A stretch of 64,000 nt of DNA from positions 1,302,001 through 1,366,000 of the forward strand of contig NZ_AP025943.1 of the NCBI RefSeq assembly GCF_026072915.1. Reading direction: 5' to 3'. The notes beneath the pieces are model-generated. The model saw nothing but the letters and a program-made list of their open reading frames with translations, did not search any database and was not told where the DNA came from. Positions 48,101 to 56,611 of the stretch are shown here, piece by piece; within the stretch, counting starts at the first letter, position 1, and the number at the start of each line of letters is the position of its first letter. This DNA is from Akkermansia biwaensis (GTDB lineage: Bacteria > Verrucomicrobiota > Verrucomicrobiia > Verrucomicrobiales > Akkermansiaceae). The translations under genes and the position numbers were made by a program.

Positions 48101-51100
48101 TAACCCGCACCGCCTTCCAGTCCACGCGTTATGATGGAGACCATACCACCACCGTGCGCAACGAACCATTGACAAGCACCGTTGAGAAGAAGGAACTGAT
48201 TCTCGCTCCGTCGGATTCCGCCAATCTTCAGGAAGGCGGCAAGCCCGTATCCATCCCTACAGGGCAGGACGGTATTTATGAAGTAACGCTGTCCGGACGT
48301 GATCCGGAAGGCAGGGAATTCCGGACTGCCGTGAAGTACTGGGTGTACGGCAGCGACGTTTCCCCGTGGGAATATCATGACGGCCTGAAGGTGAAGATTA
48401 TTCCGGACAAACAGTTGTACCAGCCGGGAGATACGGCTCGCCTGCTGGTCCAGACGCCGATTGAAGGAGAGGTCGTCGTGACGGTGGAACGCGAGAAAGT
48501 ACTGCGGAGCTTTACCAGGACGCTGACGCTGGACAATCCCGTTATAGAAATTCCGCTGGAAAACGTGGATGCTCCGAATGTTTATGTGTCCGTTTTTCTG
48601 GTCAAGGGAGCGGATTTAAGCAGCCGCAAGGTTCAGAATCCCCAGTTGAAGTTGGGATATGCCGCGCTGAAGGTGCAGCCGGCAGACAATATGCTGAATG
48701 TGGAGATGAAGGTTCCCGCCGGCATGTCCCTGCCGGGCTCCACCGCCACAGTCAGCGGCGTGATCACGGACCACCGTGGCAAGCCTGTCCGCAATGCGGA
48801 CGTATGTCTGTTTGCGGAAGATGAAGGCACCCTTCAAGTCATCGGTTACCGGACGCCGCAGCCCATCCGGTATTTTTATGCGGACCGTCCCTTGTCAGTG
48901 GGCACCTGGACGACGCTGGAGCAAATTCTGGATGAGGACTGGGGAAGCCGTTCCACGGATAACAAGGGCATGTTCATCGGAGGTGGGGACGGCGTTTTCG
49001 GTTCACCCATGAACGCTGCGGCGCAGCAGGCGGTGTATTTAAGGGAGGATTTCAACCCTTGCGCGGTCTGGCTTTCCTCCATCCGGACGGATGAACAGGG
49101 ACGTTTCAAGGCCTCCTACAGGAATCCGGACACGTTGACCCGCTACCGGGTCATGGCCGTCGTTCTGGCGGGGAATTCCGACTTCGGCAACGGAGAAGGG
49201 GCCTATGTGGTAAACAAGCCCATCATGCTGGAACCTGCTCCTCCTTTTACCGCCACAGTAGGGGATTCCCTGAATATTCCGGTGACTGTCAGCCAGACGG
49301 GTACCAGGAAAGGGAAATGGACGGTAACGCTGAAGTCCAATGATATTGCCGCTGTTCCCCAGCCCACCCAGACGCTGGCGCTGGAGGGAAATCAGCCGAA
49401 AACACTGATTTTCAATGTTAAATTCAATAAGTCCGGAAAGGCCCGGCTGATATGGGAAATTCGTGCCGCGGATGCGGAAGGAGTGCCGTATTCCTCCGGT
49501 GTTTACTCCCTGCTGCGGGATGCCACAGCCAATACGTTTGAGGTGGTTCCTCCCTTCCCGGATTTGCGTGAGTTGCGCTGTTTCTCCCTTTCTTCCGGCA
49601 GCACGCTGGATGTTCCCGGCATGCTGTCTACGCCTTTCCTGCCGGGCACTCCCGTACAGGTGACTCTCAGCACATCGCCGCTCATTTATGCGAACGGAAG
49701 CGTGAATTTCCTGCTGCGTTATCCCTACGGCTGCCTGGAACAGCTTTCTTCATCCACCTTGCCCTGGATTTACGAACCGCTGCTGGCCAAATATCTGCCT
49801 GATTTCAAAGGAAAGAATAAGGAAGAACGCAGCAAGGCTCTGAGGGGAGGCATCCAGAAGATTCTGAGAAACCAGCTTCCCGACGGGGGACTGGCCTACT
49901 GGCAGGGCGGAACTTCGGTGAGCGAGTATTGCCCTTATGCCGCCCTGGTGCTTACTCTGGCACGGGAAAGCGGAATTGACGTTCCGGAAAAGCCCCTGGA
50001 CAAGTTATACGGTTATCTGGCAAGGAGCCTGTCCAATAATCCCCAGGGGGATTTGCTGGGAGCATGGGTTCTTGCGCGGGCAAAGCGCCTGCCGGACTCC
50101 CTGCTGAACCGCCTGCTGGACAGGTCCGGTTCATTGAGTCCGGAAAACCGGATGTATCTGGCTTTGGCCGTAGCATTGTCTTCGCGGCCGGATGCCGGGA
50201 CGCTGGGGCTTCGTCTGATAAATACGGAACCGGAGAAGAAGGAATCGTCCCATGTTCAGCTTTTAAGAGGTCTGGCGGACATGTCCCTGTCTTCCGGCGA
50301 TGCCGCCGCCCGGATCCGCCTGGCCCGGTTGATCATGGACAGGACGTCGCGCCCCTTTGGAGAAAGGCCTCTGTACACGACCTGGTCTTCCGGATGGGAC
50401 GTCATGTTGCTGGGCGAGTATCTCAAGGGAGTGAAGGAATCTTCCGTTTCCGCACCCTTCCGGGTGGACCGGGGGGCGCAGGTGACGAGCGGAACATGCT
50501 CCCTGACTTCCCCCGCGCAATTCCGTACGGCAGTGGGGGAAAAGGCCGTGCTGAGCCTTCCTGATGCCGGTTCCACCGTTTACGGTACTGCGGAAGCCCA
50601 CGGGCGCAGCAAGACCCAGGAAGATGGCGCCGCCGTCAACCGGGGCTTTGCCGTTTCCCGCGTGTATGAAAAACTCAATTCCGAAGGCAAATGGGAACCT
50701 GCCGCGGAATTTGCGGTGGGAGACCTCGTGAGAATTACGCTGCATGTGGACAAAGGGCCTACCCCCCTTTCCTATGTGGTGATGGAAGATTATCTCCCTT
50801 CCGCCTTGGAAGCCGTCAATCCGGCTTTGCTTTCCCAAATACCGGGAGGCCGGGAGAACGAGGCTGCCAGCCAGGGAGACCGCTGGTTCTACTGGAATTC
50901 CTGGGTATCGCACCGGGAGTTCCTGAAAGACAGGGTGCGCTTCTTTGCCGATACCTGGAGCCGCGAACGTTTTACGGCCCGCTACCTGGCGCGGGTAACC
51001 AAGTCCGGCACCGTCATTGCCCCATCCGCCAAGGCGGAGCTGATGTACAGGCCGGAGGTGTACGGCTTGAGCATTCCCCAGAAACTGACTGTGCTGCATG

Positions 51101-51114
51101 GTGAGGAGAAGTAA
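45118..51114 (+). CDS. bacterial alpha-2-macroglobulin with thioester motif
   Basis: 1998 residues. MKPHFFIAACLLSICGIVSSLAA is a Sec signal peptide, without a lipobox Cys, unlike E. coli YfhM, which is a lipoprotein. Then a series of MG-type beta domains, with the bait-region neighbourhood about the middle of the chain. The thioester motif is YPYGCLEQLSSS with Cys at about residue 1539 and Gln three later. The C-terminal part (TED helices, then MG10-like strands) ends VYGLSIPQKLTVLHGEEK. It should trap proteases in the periplasm. pbpC follows after 93 bp, the classic macroglobulin-PBP1C pair. Start: ATG 45118 gives the signal peptide; ATG 45091 with a GGGAGAG box upstream adds nine residues. 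Confidence 0.92.
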   Translation: MKPHFFIAACLLSICGIVSSLAATTVRYPSSAPSHLAAGQPFQLVFDKAVVASSEVGKPLKPGLLSVSPDLKFSSKWIAPNVLECRPQDTIPFRASYEWKPEEGARFQDGSLIPQDAVRLTGRRKLNAYLESTSRYWRNDEVYPWESFFLVLPDYVPGEEALLNKTYFTTIPTDEQKKSGVEPHTIASRMRPALLKEVREAEAYRVRSRVRDREFQGKPDDTPVPGVYVVEPETLFSYDGVYHFVIPEVGEAFPQSKEPEKWDARLGKVAKFSCSAYYGTVSDQEGRLTMKWTQPVKIENVDQFFRDHAEFFIGKNNNPMPYDEKARGFTAMVENEVTGQNQEVVMRPDHERLAKMKLVRPDWYGSLPVLICGSNPVFNLKWRWKNVRSVDGQRLEGTNAGSHVEVRPENPSLFLDAGNNGIMSAGARKLKASVSNLKDLTVRGYRIREDAQHRTLTAYKKIYERDQAAPLPRTVTDKDDRHFLPAELLSADRKEMMKVDVRGKTEAVIGLDELFGGKADPGMYFIEVEGQVSDPVLAAYKLFGVPGPDGTRKEFNKEKQAAYAVQAVVQVTDLGVLHKKTADDMFVYVYSLATGKAAEKAEAQLLDADGSLLASASVEKGTVRLPMSGKAAYLRVQSGADSYLSPLKDWNGRVGLWSFDVETLPYWWNELGLNPATTAENKVFMFSDRNLYRPAETMHLKGIMRTLLDNKLSVTPVEEVQLTIRDGRQREVAVRQVKPSDAGTFDLDFTFPEGETGMYSITAKLRLKGDAEEDSDEDNDGEYDSNRYYRREFNRKNREFRYSVEVAEFKRNEFEVESVIHDLKPGDKVLKADVKATNFTGTPVSGGKVNWGLRSIFSNFYPAGYKDYRFGDYRNEDYGYWDAYYGYSGGSPSSGMQQQSAVLDANGKNAVEFSLDGQAFPRVRKLILTASVTNGNEQLIKAARNATWNPASVFVGVKNISSICRQGTPLDLRLIAVGLDGKPYAGGDLPLNLEVTRTAFQSTRYDGDHTTTVRNEPLTSTVEKKELILAPSDSANLQEGGKPVSIPTGQDGIYEVTLSGRDPEGREFRTAVKYWVYGSDVSPWEYHDGLKVKIIPDKQLYQPGDTARLLVQTPIEGEVVVTVEREKVLRSFTRTLTLDNPVIEIPLENVDAPNVYVSVFLVKGADLSSRKVQNPQLKLGYAALKVQPADNMLNVEMKVPAGMSLPGSTATVSGVITDHRGKPVRNADVCLFAEDEGTLQVIGYRTPQPIRYFYADRPLSVGTWTTLEQILDEDWGSRSTDNKGMFIGGGDGVFGSPMNAAAQQAVYLREDFNPCAVWLSSIRTDEQGRFKASYRNPDTLTRYRVMAVVLAGNSDFGNGEGAYVVNKPIMLEPAPPFTATVGDSLNIPVTVSQTGTRKGKWTVTLKSNDIAAVPQPTQTLALEGNQPKTLIFNVKFNKSGKARLIWEIRAADAEGVPYSSGVYSLLRDATANTFEVVPPFPDLRELRCFSLSSGSTLDVPGMLSTPFLPGTPVQVTLSTSPLIYANGSVNFLLRYPYGCLEQLSSSTLPWIYEPLLAKYLPDFKGKNKEERSKALRGGIQKILRNQLPDGGLAYWQGGTSVSEYCPYAALVLTLARESGIDVPEKPLDKLYGYLARSLSNNPQGDLLGAWVLARAKRLPDSLLNRLLDRSGSLSPENRMYLALAVALSSRPDAGTLGLRLINTEPEKKESSHVQLLRGLADMSLSSGDAAARIRLARLIMDRTSRPFGERPLYTTWSSGWDVMLLGEYLKGVKESSVSAPFRVDRGAQVTSGTCSLTSPAQFRTAVGEKAVLSLPDAGSTVYGTAEAHGRSKTQEDGAAVNRGFAVSRVYEKLNSEGKWEPAAEFAVGDLVRITLHVDKGPTPLSYVVMEDYLPSALEAVNPALLSQIPGGRENEAASQGDRWFYWNSWVSHREFLKDRVRFFADTWSRERFTARYLARVTKSGTVIAPSAKAELMYRPEVYGLSIPQKLTVLHGEEK

Positions 51115-51207
51115 ACATCGCTGCGGGAATAAGCTCCTGTGCCCGTTTTTTCTTAATAACCCGGAAGGGTGCCGTCATCGCGGCACCCCTCTGCCGTGAA
51201 AAGGGCC

Positions 51208-53502
51208 ATGAAGACTCTGGTTGCAAGAAGGCTTTTTAAAAGGAAAAAACTGCTCTGCACAGTGGCTGGGCTTGCCGTTGCATGGCTGTTTGTCTGGTAC
51301 GTGCTTCCGTGGTTCTTTCCCGGACCCGAAGGTCTGGAGCATCCGGAAAAGCCGGGAGCCGTCGTGCTGGACAGGGACGGAGGCAGAATCGCCACCCTGC
51401 CGGGACGGGATTATTACCATTGTGAACCTGTTCCGCTGCGTGCCGTGCCGGAAATGCTGGTCAAAGCCACGTTGGCCGCGGAAGACAAGCGGTTTTACAG
51501 CCACGGAGGGGCGGATTTTCTGGCATTGGGCCGCGCTGTCGTGACGAATGCCGCAGGCGGGGAAATTGTGTCCGGCGCATCCACCATCACCCAGCAGCTT
51601 GCCAAAAATGCCAATCCTCCAGGCAAAAGAAATCTGGCCTCAAAAATGAGGGAATTTTTTCAAGCCCGGCGTCTGGAAATGACCATGAGCAAAGAGGAGA
51701 TTCTGGAGGCTTACTTCAATCGTCTGGATTACGGCAATTTGCGCCGCGGGCCTGCGGCTGCGGCCCGTTTTTACTTTGGAAGGGATATGGACCATCTTTC
51801 CCTGGCGGAATGTGCCCTGCTGGCGGGTCTGCCCCAGGGGCCGTCGCGTCTGAATCCCCTCAACTACCCGGACCGGGCCCTGGAACGCCGGAACCGCGTT
51901 CTCCGCAGAATGAAGGAGGAAGGCATGTTTCCTGTGGAGATGCTGGACCGCGCCTTGCAGGAACCCCTGTTCAGTTCCGGAACGGAAAAGCGCCGGCAGG
52001 CCCTGGCTCCCCACGTGACGGCCTCCTTTCTCCGAGCCTTCCGGACCGGGGAAGTTCATACCACGCTGGATTCCGCCTTGCAGCGCGGAGTTCAGGAAAT
52101 CGTAGGGAGGGAGCTGGCCAACCTTGAGGATCACCATGTGACCCAGGCTGCCGTGGTGGTGGTGGAAAACGCTACGGGAGACATTCTCTGCCTGGTTGGT
52201 TCCGCGAACAGAAAGCATCCGCAGGGGGGGCTTCTGGATGGAACATCCATGCCGCGCTCCCCCGGGTCCGCCCTGAAACCGTTCGTGTATGCTCAGGCAT
52301 TCACCCTGGGTGCGTATCCGGGAACCGTTCTGCCGGATGTTCCGACCACGTACAGGAGTGCGCACGGCCTGGAAGCGCCGCAGAATTACAACAAGACGTA
52401 CATGGGGCCCATTTCCATCAGAAAGGCGCTGGCATGCTCCCAGAACATTCCCGCCATGCGGGCGCTGGGCTCGTTCGGCGGCCCGTCCCGCCTGTTGAAA
52501 TTGTTGAAGGACCTGGGTATGCAGGGCATTGACGGGAATGCCCTGCATTACGGCCTGGGGCTGGCTATCGGAAATGCGGAAGTGACGCTGAGGGACCTGA
52601 CGGCCGCATACGCCTGTCTGGCCCGCGAGGGAAAGGCCGTCACTTTGAATCTGGAGAAGGCTCCAGCGGGAGAATCTTCTCCGGAGCGGTCCGTGTTGCC
52701 CGCGGCTTCGTGCTTTCTGGTAGCGGACATTCTGGCGGACCGGGAAGCGCGCCGGGCTACGTTCGGAGATCATGAGTTGATGAATCTTCCCTTCCGTTAC
52801 GCGTGCAAGACGGGCACTTCCTCCGATTTCCGCGACAACTGGTGCGTGGGCTTTACCCGTGAAATTACGGTTGGCGTCTGGGTGGGCAATTTTGACGCTT
52901 CCCCCATGAGGCAGGTAGGGGGAATGACGGGCGCGGGGCCTATTTTTGCCGGAGTGATGAAACTGGCGCACCGGAACAGGAAAGCGACCTTTCCACAGCC
53001 CGGTGCGGACTTGGTGCGCATCCTCATTGATTCCCGCACCGGAAAGCGCACCGGGGCCATGCAAATACCCGCCGCCTATGTGCGGGAAGAATGGGCATCC
53101 CCGGCGAACATGCCGGGAGAAGCTTCCCCCGGAGATTACGATGCGCGGGGAAGGGCATATCTGGACAGCCGTTATACGGAATGGTTCACCAGTCCGTCCT
53201 GCACGGCGGCGGACGCCTGGTGCCTGCTTCCCGAGTACTGGTCCGGAGAACCGCCCCGCGTCCTCGTTCCCCTGTACGGCTCCCGCCTGATTCTGGACCC
53301 GGAAATGCCCGGGGGCGGGCGCATGCTCAAATTGCGGTCCAACCTGCCCACGGGAGCTCTCTGGTCATGTCCCACTCTGGAAATCGTGCAATACGGAGAT
53401 GAAGCCCATGCGGTGCTGGCGCCCGGTACGCACGTCATTACCGTGCGGCATCCGGAATTGAATCTGGAACAAAGTTCAACCTTTTCCGTCAGGGAATTGT
53501 GA
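51208..53502 (+). CDS. pbpC: penicillin-binding protein 1C
   Basis: 764 residues. An N-terminal membrane anchor (LLCTVAGLAVAWLFVWYVL) precedes the GT51 transglycosylase domain (ATLAAEDKRFYSHGGADFLA, SGASTITQQLAKNANPPG, EILEAYFNRLDYGN). The transpeptidase carries S-x-x-K in RSPGSALKPF, S-x-N in CSQNIPA and KTGTSSDFRDN. A C-terminal PBP1C-specific domain of about 100 residues follows (LILDPEMPGGGRMLKLRSNL, HAVLAPGTHVITVRHPELNL). Makes and cross-links peptidoglycan, and cooperates with the alpha-2-macroglobulin upstream in repair. Start ATG 51208 preferred over the GTG at 51169, which has a GGAAGG nearby. Confidence 0.92.
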   Translation: MKTLVARRLFKRKKLLCTVAGLAVAWLFVWYVLPWFFPGPEGLEHPEKPGAVVLDRDGGRIATLPGRDYYHCEPVPLRAVPEMLVKATLAAEDKRFYSHGGADFLALGRAVVTNAAGGEIVSGASTITQQLAKNANPPGKRNLASKMREFFQARRLEMTMSKEEILEAYFNRLDYGNLRRGPAAAARFYFGRDMDHLSLAECALLAGLPQGPSRLNPLNYPDRALERRNRVLRRMKEEGMFPVEMLDRALQEPLFSSGTEKRRQALAPHVTASFLRAFRTGEVHTTLDSALQRGVQEIVGRELANLEDHHVTQAAVVVVENATGDILCLVGSANRKHPQGGLLDGTSMPRSPGSALKPFVYAQAFTLGAYPGTVLPDVPTTYRSAHGLEAPQNYNKTYMGPISIRKALACSQNIPAMRALGSFGGPSRLLKLLKDLGMQGIDGNALHYGLGLAIGNAEVTLRDLTAAYACLAREGKAVTLNLEKAPAGESSPERSVLPAASCFLVADILADREARRATFGDHELMNLPFRYACKTGTSSDFRDNWCVGFTREITVGVWVGNFDASPMRQVGGMTGAGPIFAGVMKLAHRNRKATFPQPGADLVRILIDSRTGKRTGAMQIPAAYVREEWASPANMPGEASPGDYDARGRAYLDSRYTEWFTSPSCTAADAWCLLPEYWSGEPPRVLVPLYGSRLILDPEMPGGGRMLKLRSNLPTGALWSCPTLEIVQYGDEAHAVLAPGTHVITVRHPELNLEQSSTFSVREL

Positions 53503-53555
53503 CTTGATCACATTTAATGGTTCCCGGCGCGGGCCCTCCCGGACGGGAATGCCGT

Positions 53556-53894
53556 TCAGTCCAGCGGCAGAATGGAGGTAACCAGCATTTTGAAGCGCTC
53601 CCTGGCTATGACGGAGTGGGGAACTCCGGCCGGGATCATCAGCGCTTCTCCCTGGGACAAATCTGCTTCCGCATTGCCGATGGTGAAGTAGGCGGTACCG
53701 TCCACGACCTGGACGAGAGCAGGCCCCGGAGTCTGATGGGTCGGCAGGAGCTGTTCATCGTCAAAGGCGAGAATGGTTATGTTGACTCCCTTGGAGCGCA
53801 ACAGGGCCAGGCTGGTGATCTGCCCCTCGCGGTAATCGATCAGATCCGCATAATTAAAAGGCGACTGTTCAGGGATATGCTGCATTTCCGTCAT
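53556..53894 (-). CDS. small cupin-domain protein
   Basis: 112 residues, a single cupin beta-barrel: TILAFDDEQLLPTHQTPGPALVQVVDGTAYFTIGNAEADLSQGEALMIPAGVPHSVIARERFKMLV. It has G(X)5H-type motif 1 with only one histidine (THQ), then the PxxPH-like PAGVPHSV of motif 2. A metal-binding role is possible. Function is unknown; small cupins commonly sense or process small molecules. A terminator and candidate RNA lie upstream. Confidence 0.85.
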   Translation of the reverse strand: MTEMQHIPEQSPFNYADLIDYREGQITSLALLRSKGVNITILAFDDEQLLPTHQTPGPALVQVVDGTAYFTIGNAEADLSQGEALMIPAGVPHSVIARERFKMLVTSILPLD

Positions 53895-53950
53895 GCAGGT
53901 TGGACACTTTCAGGGCTCTCCCCTGTTTCCTTCATGACGGAGCTTTTTGG

Positions 53951-53982
53951 AAAAAGGCCCGCTCCTGACCCAAGAGCGGGCC
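53951..53982 (-). terminator. intrinsic terminator
   Basis: Minus-strand GGCCCGCTC-TTGGGTCAG-GAGCGGGCC followed by TTTTT: a perfect 9-bp GC-rich stem with a run of T. Confidence 0.85.
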
Positions 53983-54067
53983 TTGGCATTCAGCATTCAT
54001 ATGGTGCGTGCTTACAGATTCAACATCCTGATTTCATAGGCGTGGGGTCGGTAGTTAGTAAACAGCA
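53951..54067 (-). ncRNA. candidate small RNA
   Basis: A promoter-like pair TTGAAA (54102-54097 on the minus strand), 18 bases, TATAAG (54078-54073) predicts a start near 54067. A strong terminator at 53982-53956 (GGCCCGCTC/GAGCGGGCC, loop of 9, then TTTTT) ends a transcript of about 115 nt. No protein-coding frame of useful length was found inside; I do not recognise a known RNA family. It could be an attenuated leader of the cupin gene, which starts 57 bp downstream. Confidence 0.4.
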
Positions 54068-54072
54068 ATCAC

Positions 54073-54102
54073 CTTATACATAAAATAACTCCGCTGTTTC
54101 AA
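54073..54102 (-). promoter_or_regulatory. promoter of candidate small RNA
   Basis: Minus-strand TTGAAA (54102-54097), 18 bases, TATAAG (54078-54073). It lies about 62 bp downstream of the stop codon of rnr on the same strand. Confidence 0.45.
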
Positions 54103-54163
54103 GTTAATTCTGAAGAATCGCCGCAGGTGGGGCCGGAAGGCTCCGGACACAGGACTTGCCGGA

Positions 54164-56419
54164 TTATTTCCGGGGGCGGTGCCGCCCGTTTTTTCTCTTC
54201 ACAATTTTCTTGCCCGGACTTTCCTGGTTCTCCCTGGGAACGATTGCAAAGTCAGCCCACTGCTGTTCCCGGTCCACCTTCACGGGAATTACGGGCACGC
54301 GCAGGCCTGCACACAGAACGAACCCCTGATCGTTCTTCCAGCGGTTGGCGAAGGCTTCATACACCCATCGTCCGCCCGGAAGCTTGTCCGGCTTGATCAG
54401 CCCCTTGATCTGGAGGCGCGGAATTTCCAGCAGAATGCCGAAGTGGCGCGCGTCCGTAATCAGGGCATCGTGCACTTCCGGATGGTCTGCGAAGCACTGG
54501 CCTTCCAGCCATTCAAAAAGTTTCATGCGGTTGGCATCCTTTTCCGCACTGGCGGAAACGCGTTCCGTTTCGGAAATATGTTCCGCCGCTTCCTCCAGAG
54601 CCGCCACACTGCCGGGGCCTTTTGCCCCTTTCGGCGGGTTGGCCAGCAGGGGATCCAGCGAACGGTGCACCACCAGGTCCGCGTAACGGCGGATAGGGCT
54701 GGTGAAATGGCAATAATTGGGGGTAGCCAGCCCATAGTGCCCCAGGGGCTCCGTATCGTATCTAGCGCGCATCAGGCTTTTCAGCAGGGCCAGCTTGAGA
54801 AGCTGTTCATCCGGAGAACCCTTGATGGACTGCATCAGTTCATTCAGGTACTGGCGCTGGCCGATGTCATGAACCGGATGACCGTACAGCTTGCAGAGCT
54901 GGCCGAATTCGAACAATTTGGCGGAGTCCGGTTCCTCATGAACACGGTAAATTGTGGGGCGGTTGCGGTTTTTCAGGGTCAGGGCCACGGCCTCATTGGC
55001 TGCCAGCATGCATTCCTCAATCAATTGGTGGCTTTCGTCGTATTCCTCCGTGACAATGCCCGTTACGCGGCCGTCCTTGTCCATGACGGCGCGCACTTCC
55101 GGGAAGTCCAGGTCCAGCGCCCCTTTCGCATAACGGTTGCGGCGCAGGATGGAGGCCAGCTTCCATGCCTCCCTGACCAGGGCGGGAATTTCCGCCTTGT
55201 CGCGGCCGTTCATCATGGCAAACGCCTCCTGATAGGTAAGCCGGGCGCTGCTGCGGATATAGGCGTCCGCAAAGCGGGCGTGGAGCATTTTCCCCTTTTT
55301 GTTGAATTTCATCTCACATGCCTTTGTCAGCCTCACGACGCCCGGCCTCAGGCTGCACAAATCGTCGGAAAGGCGCGGGGGAAGCATGGGCAGCACGCGG
55401 TCCGGAAGGTAGGTGGAATTGCCCCGTTTGCGCGCTTCCCGGTCCAGAGCGCCGCCTGGCTGAACAAAGTGGGAGACGTCCGCAATGTGGACGGCCAGCA
55501 CCCACCCTTCCGGCGTGGTTCTGATGGAAATGGCGTCGTCAAAATCCTTGGCGCTTGCCGGGTCAATGGTGATGACGGTGCGGTCCGTCCAGTCTTCCCG
55601 CCTGGCCAGTTCCCTGGCGGAGGGCTCTGCGGGCAGCGCGTCCGCTTCCTGAAGCGTTTCGGCGGGGAATTCCACGGGCAGGTCGTATTTTCTGATGACG
55701 GCTTCCATATCCACATGGGGTTCGTCCGCATAACCGAGCACTTCCACGATTTTCCCGCGCGGTGATTTCTTGTCGCCGCCGTAGGTGACCGGCTCCACGG
55801 AGACAAGCTGCCCCGGCAGTACTTCCATGGCGGGGGCTTCCGTCACCTCAATGTATGCCGGAGACCCCGAACCGTCTCCCAGGACGCGCCCGAATTTGTT
55901 CTTTCCGGTGCGGAAAACGCCCAGCCAGCGGGATCTGGCGCGTTTCGTCACTTCCTCCACGCGCGCTTTCCAATTTGCGTCTGACGCGGAAGAACGGCTT
56001 CTGCGGTCGTTGCGCCTGCCTTTGGCTGCCTTGCGTTCCACGCGCACGGCCACCTGGTCTCCGTCCAGGGCGGTATTCAGCCGTTCGGGTTTGAGTTCCA
56101 GCTCCGGAATGGAATCCAGATCCCAGCCCATGGACGCCGCTGCGGAATCTCCCTTCTGGGGGAGGAAAAGAATTTTACCGGAACGCAGGATACGGACTTT
56201 GCCCTGTACCAAATCGCGCCGCTCCCTTTTCAGGGCATATTTGCCCTTTTGCAGGCGTACAAGCATGCCCTCTTCCTCCAACTGGTCCACCAGATTCCGA
56301 AGGTCCAGGCGCTGGCGGGAATCCACATTCAGGGCGCGGGCCAGCTCTGACTTGCTCTGCGGTTCATAATGCCCGTCTTTCATGTGACGGATCAATCGGT
56401 CTTTCAGGGAGGTGCTCAT
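54164..56419 (-). CDS. rnr: ribonuclease R (RNB-family exoribonuclease)
   Basis: 751 residues. N-terminal helix-turn-helix/OB region (SKSELARALNVDSRQRLDLR, RLQKGKYALKRERRDLV), cold-shock-like domains, then the RNB catalytic domain at about 270-600 with ITIDPASAKDFDDAISI holding the four-Asp metal site, RGNSTYLPDRVLPMLPPRLS, and HYGLATPNYCHFTSPIRRYADLVVHR. C-terminal S1 domain, then a basic tail (KKIVKRKNGRHRPRK). It degrades structured RNA 3' to 5', including rRNA and tmRNA-tagged mRNA. Confidence 0.95.
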   Translation of the reverse strand: MSTSLKDRLIRHMKDGHYEPQSKSELARALNVDSRQRLDLRNLVDQLEEEGMLVRLQKGKYALKRERRDLVQGKVRILRSGKILFLPQKGDSAAASMGWDLDSIPELELKPERLNTALDGDQVAVRVERKAAKGRRNDRRSRSSASDANWKARVEEVTKRARSRWLGVFRTGKNKFGRVLGDGSGSPAYIEVTEAPAMEVLPGQLVSVEPVTYGGDKKSPRGKIVEVLGYADEPHVDMEAVIRKYDLPVEFPAETLQEADALPAEPSARELARREDWTDRTVITIDPASAKDFDDAISIRTTPEGWVLAVHIADVSHFVQPGGALDREARKRGNSTYLPDRVLPMLPPRLSDDLCSLRPGVVRLTKACEMKFNKKGKMLHARFADAYIRSSARLTYQEAFAMMNGRDKAEIPALVREAWKLASILRRNRYAKGALDLDFPEVRAVMDKDGRVTGIVTEEYDESHQLIEECMLAANEAVALTLKNRNRPTIYRVHEEPDSAKLFEFGQLCKLYGHPVHDIGQRQYLNELMQSIKGSPDEQLLKLALLKSLMRARYDTEPLGHYGLATPNYCHFTSPIRRYADLVVHRSLDPLLANPPKGAKGPGSVAALEEAAEHISETERVSASAEKDANRMKLFEWLEGQCFADHPEVHDALITDARHFGILLEIPRLQIKGLIKPDKLPGGRWVYEAFANRWKNDQGFVLCAGLRVPVIPVKVDREQQWADFAIVPRENQESPGKKIVKRKNGRHRPRK

Positions 56420-56611
56420 ACTGCAAAAGGGTCGGAAGCATGGAAAAGGAGGGGATTAATCATCCTCCAAAAGTTCCATTACTCCCTTTTTTACCATGAT
56501 AATGCCGTTTCCACCGTGCTTCAAGACACGGGCGGTGCATTTTTCATTCCCGTTTTTTCCGGGACTTGTTTTCCGAAACATCCCTTCGGTTGAGGGGGAC
56601 GGCGCGGCGTG

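Noticed and set aside
54179-55765. 528-residue plus-strand open frame
   Set aside because: Antisense shadow of rnr, whose catalytic motifs are on the minus strand.
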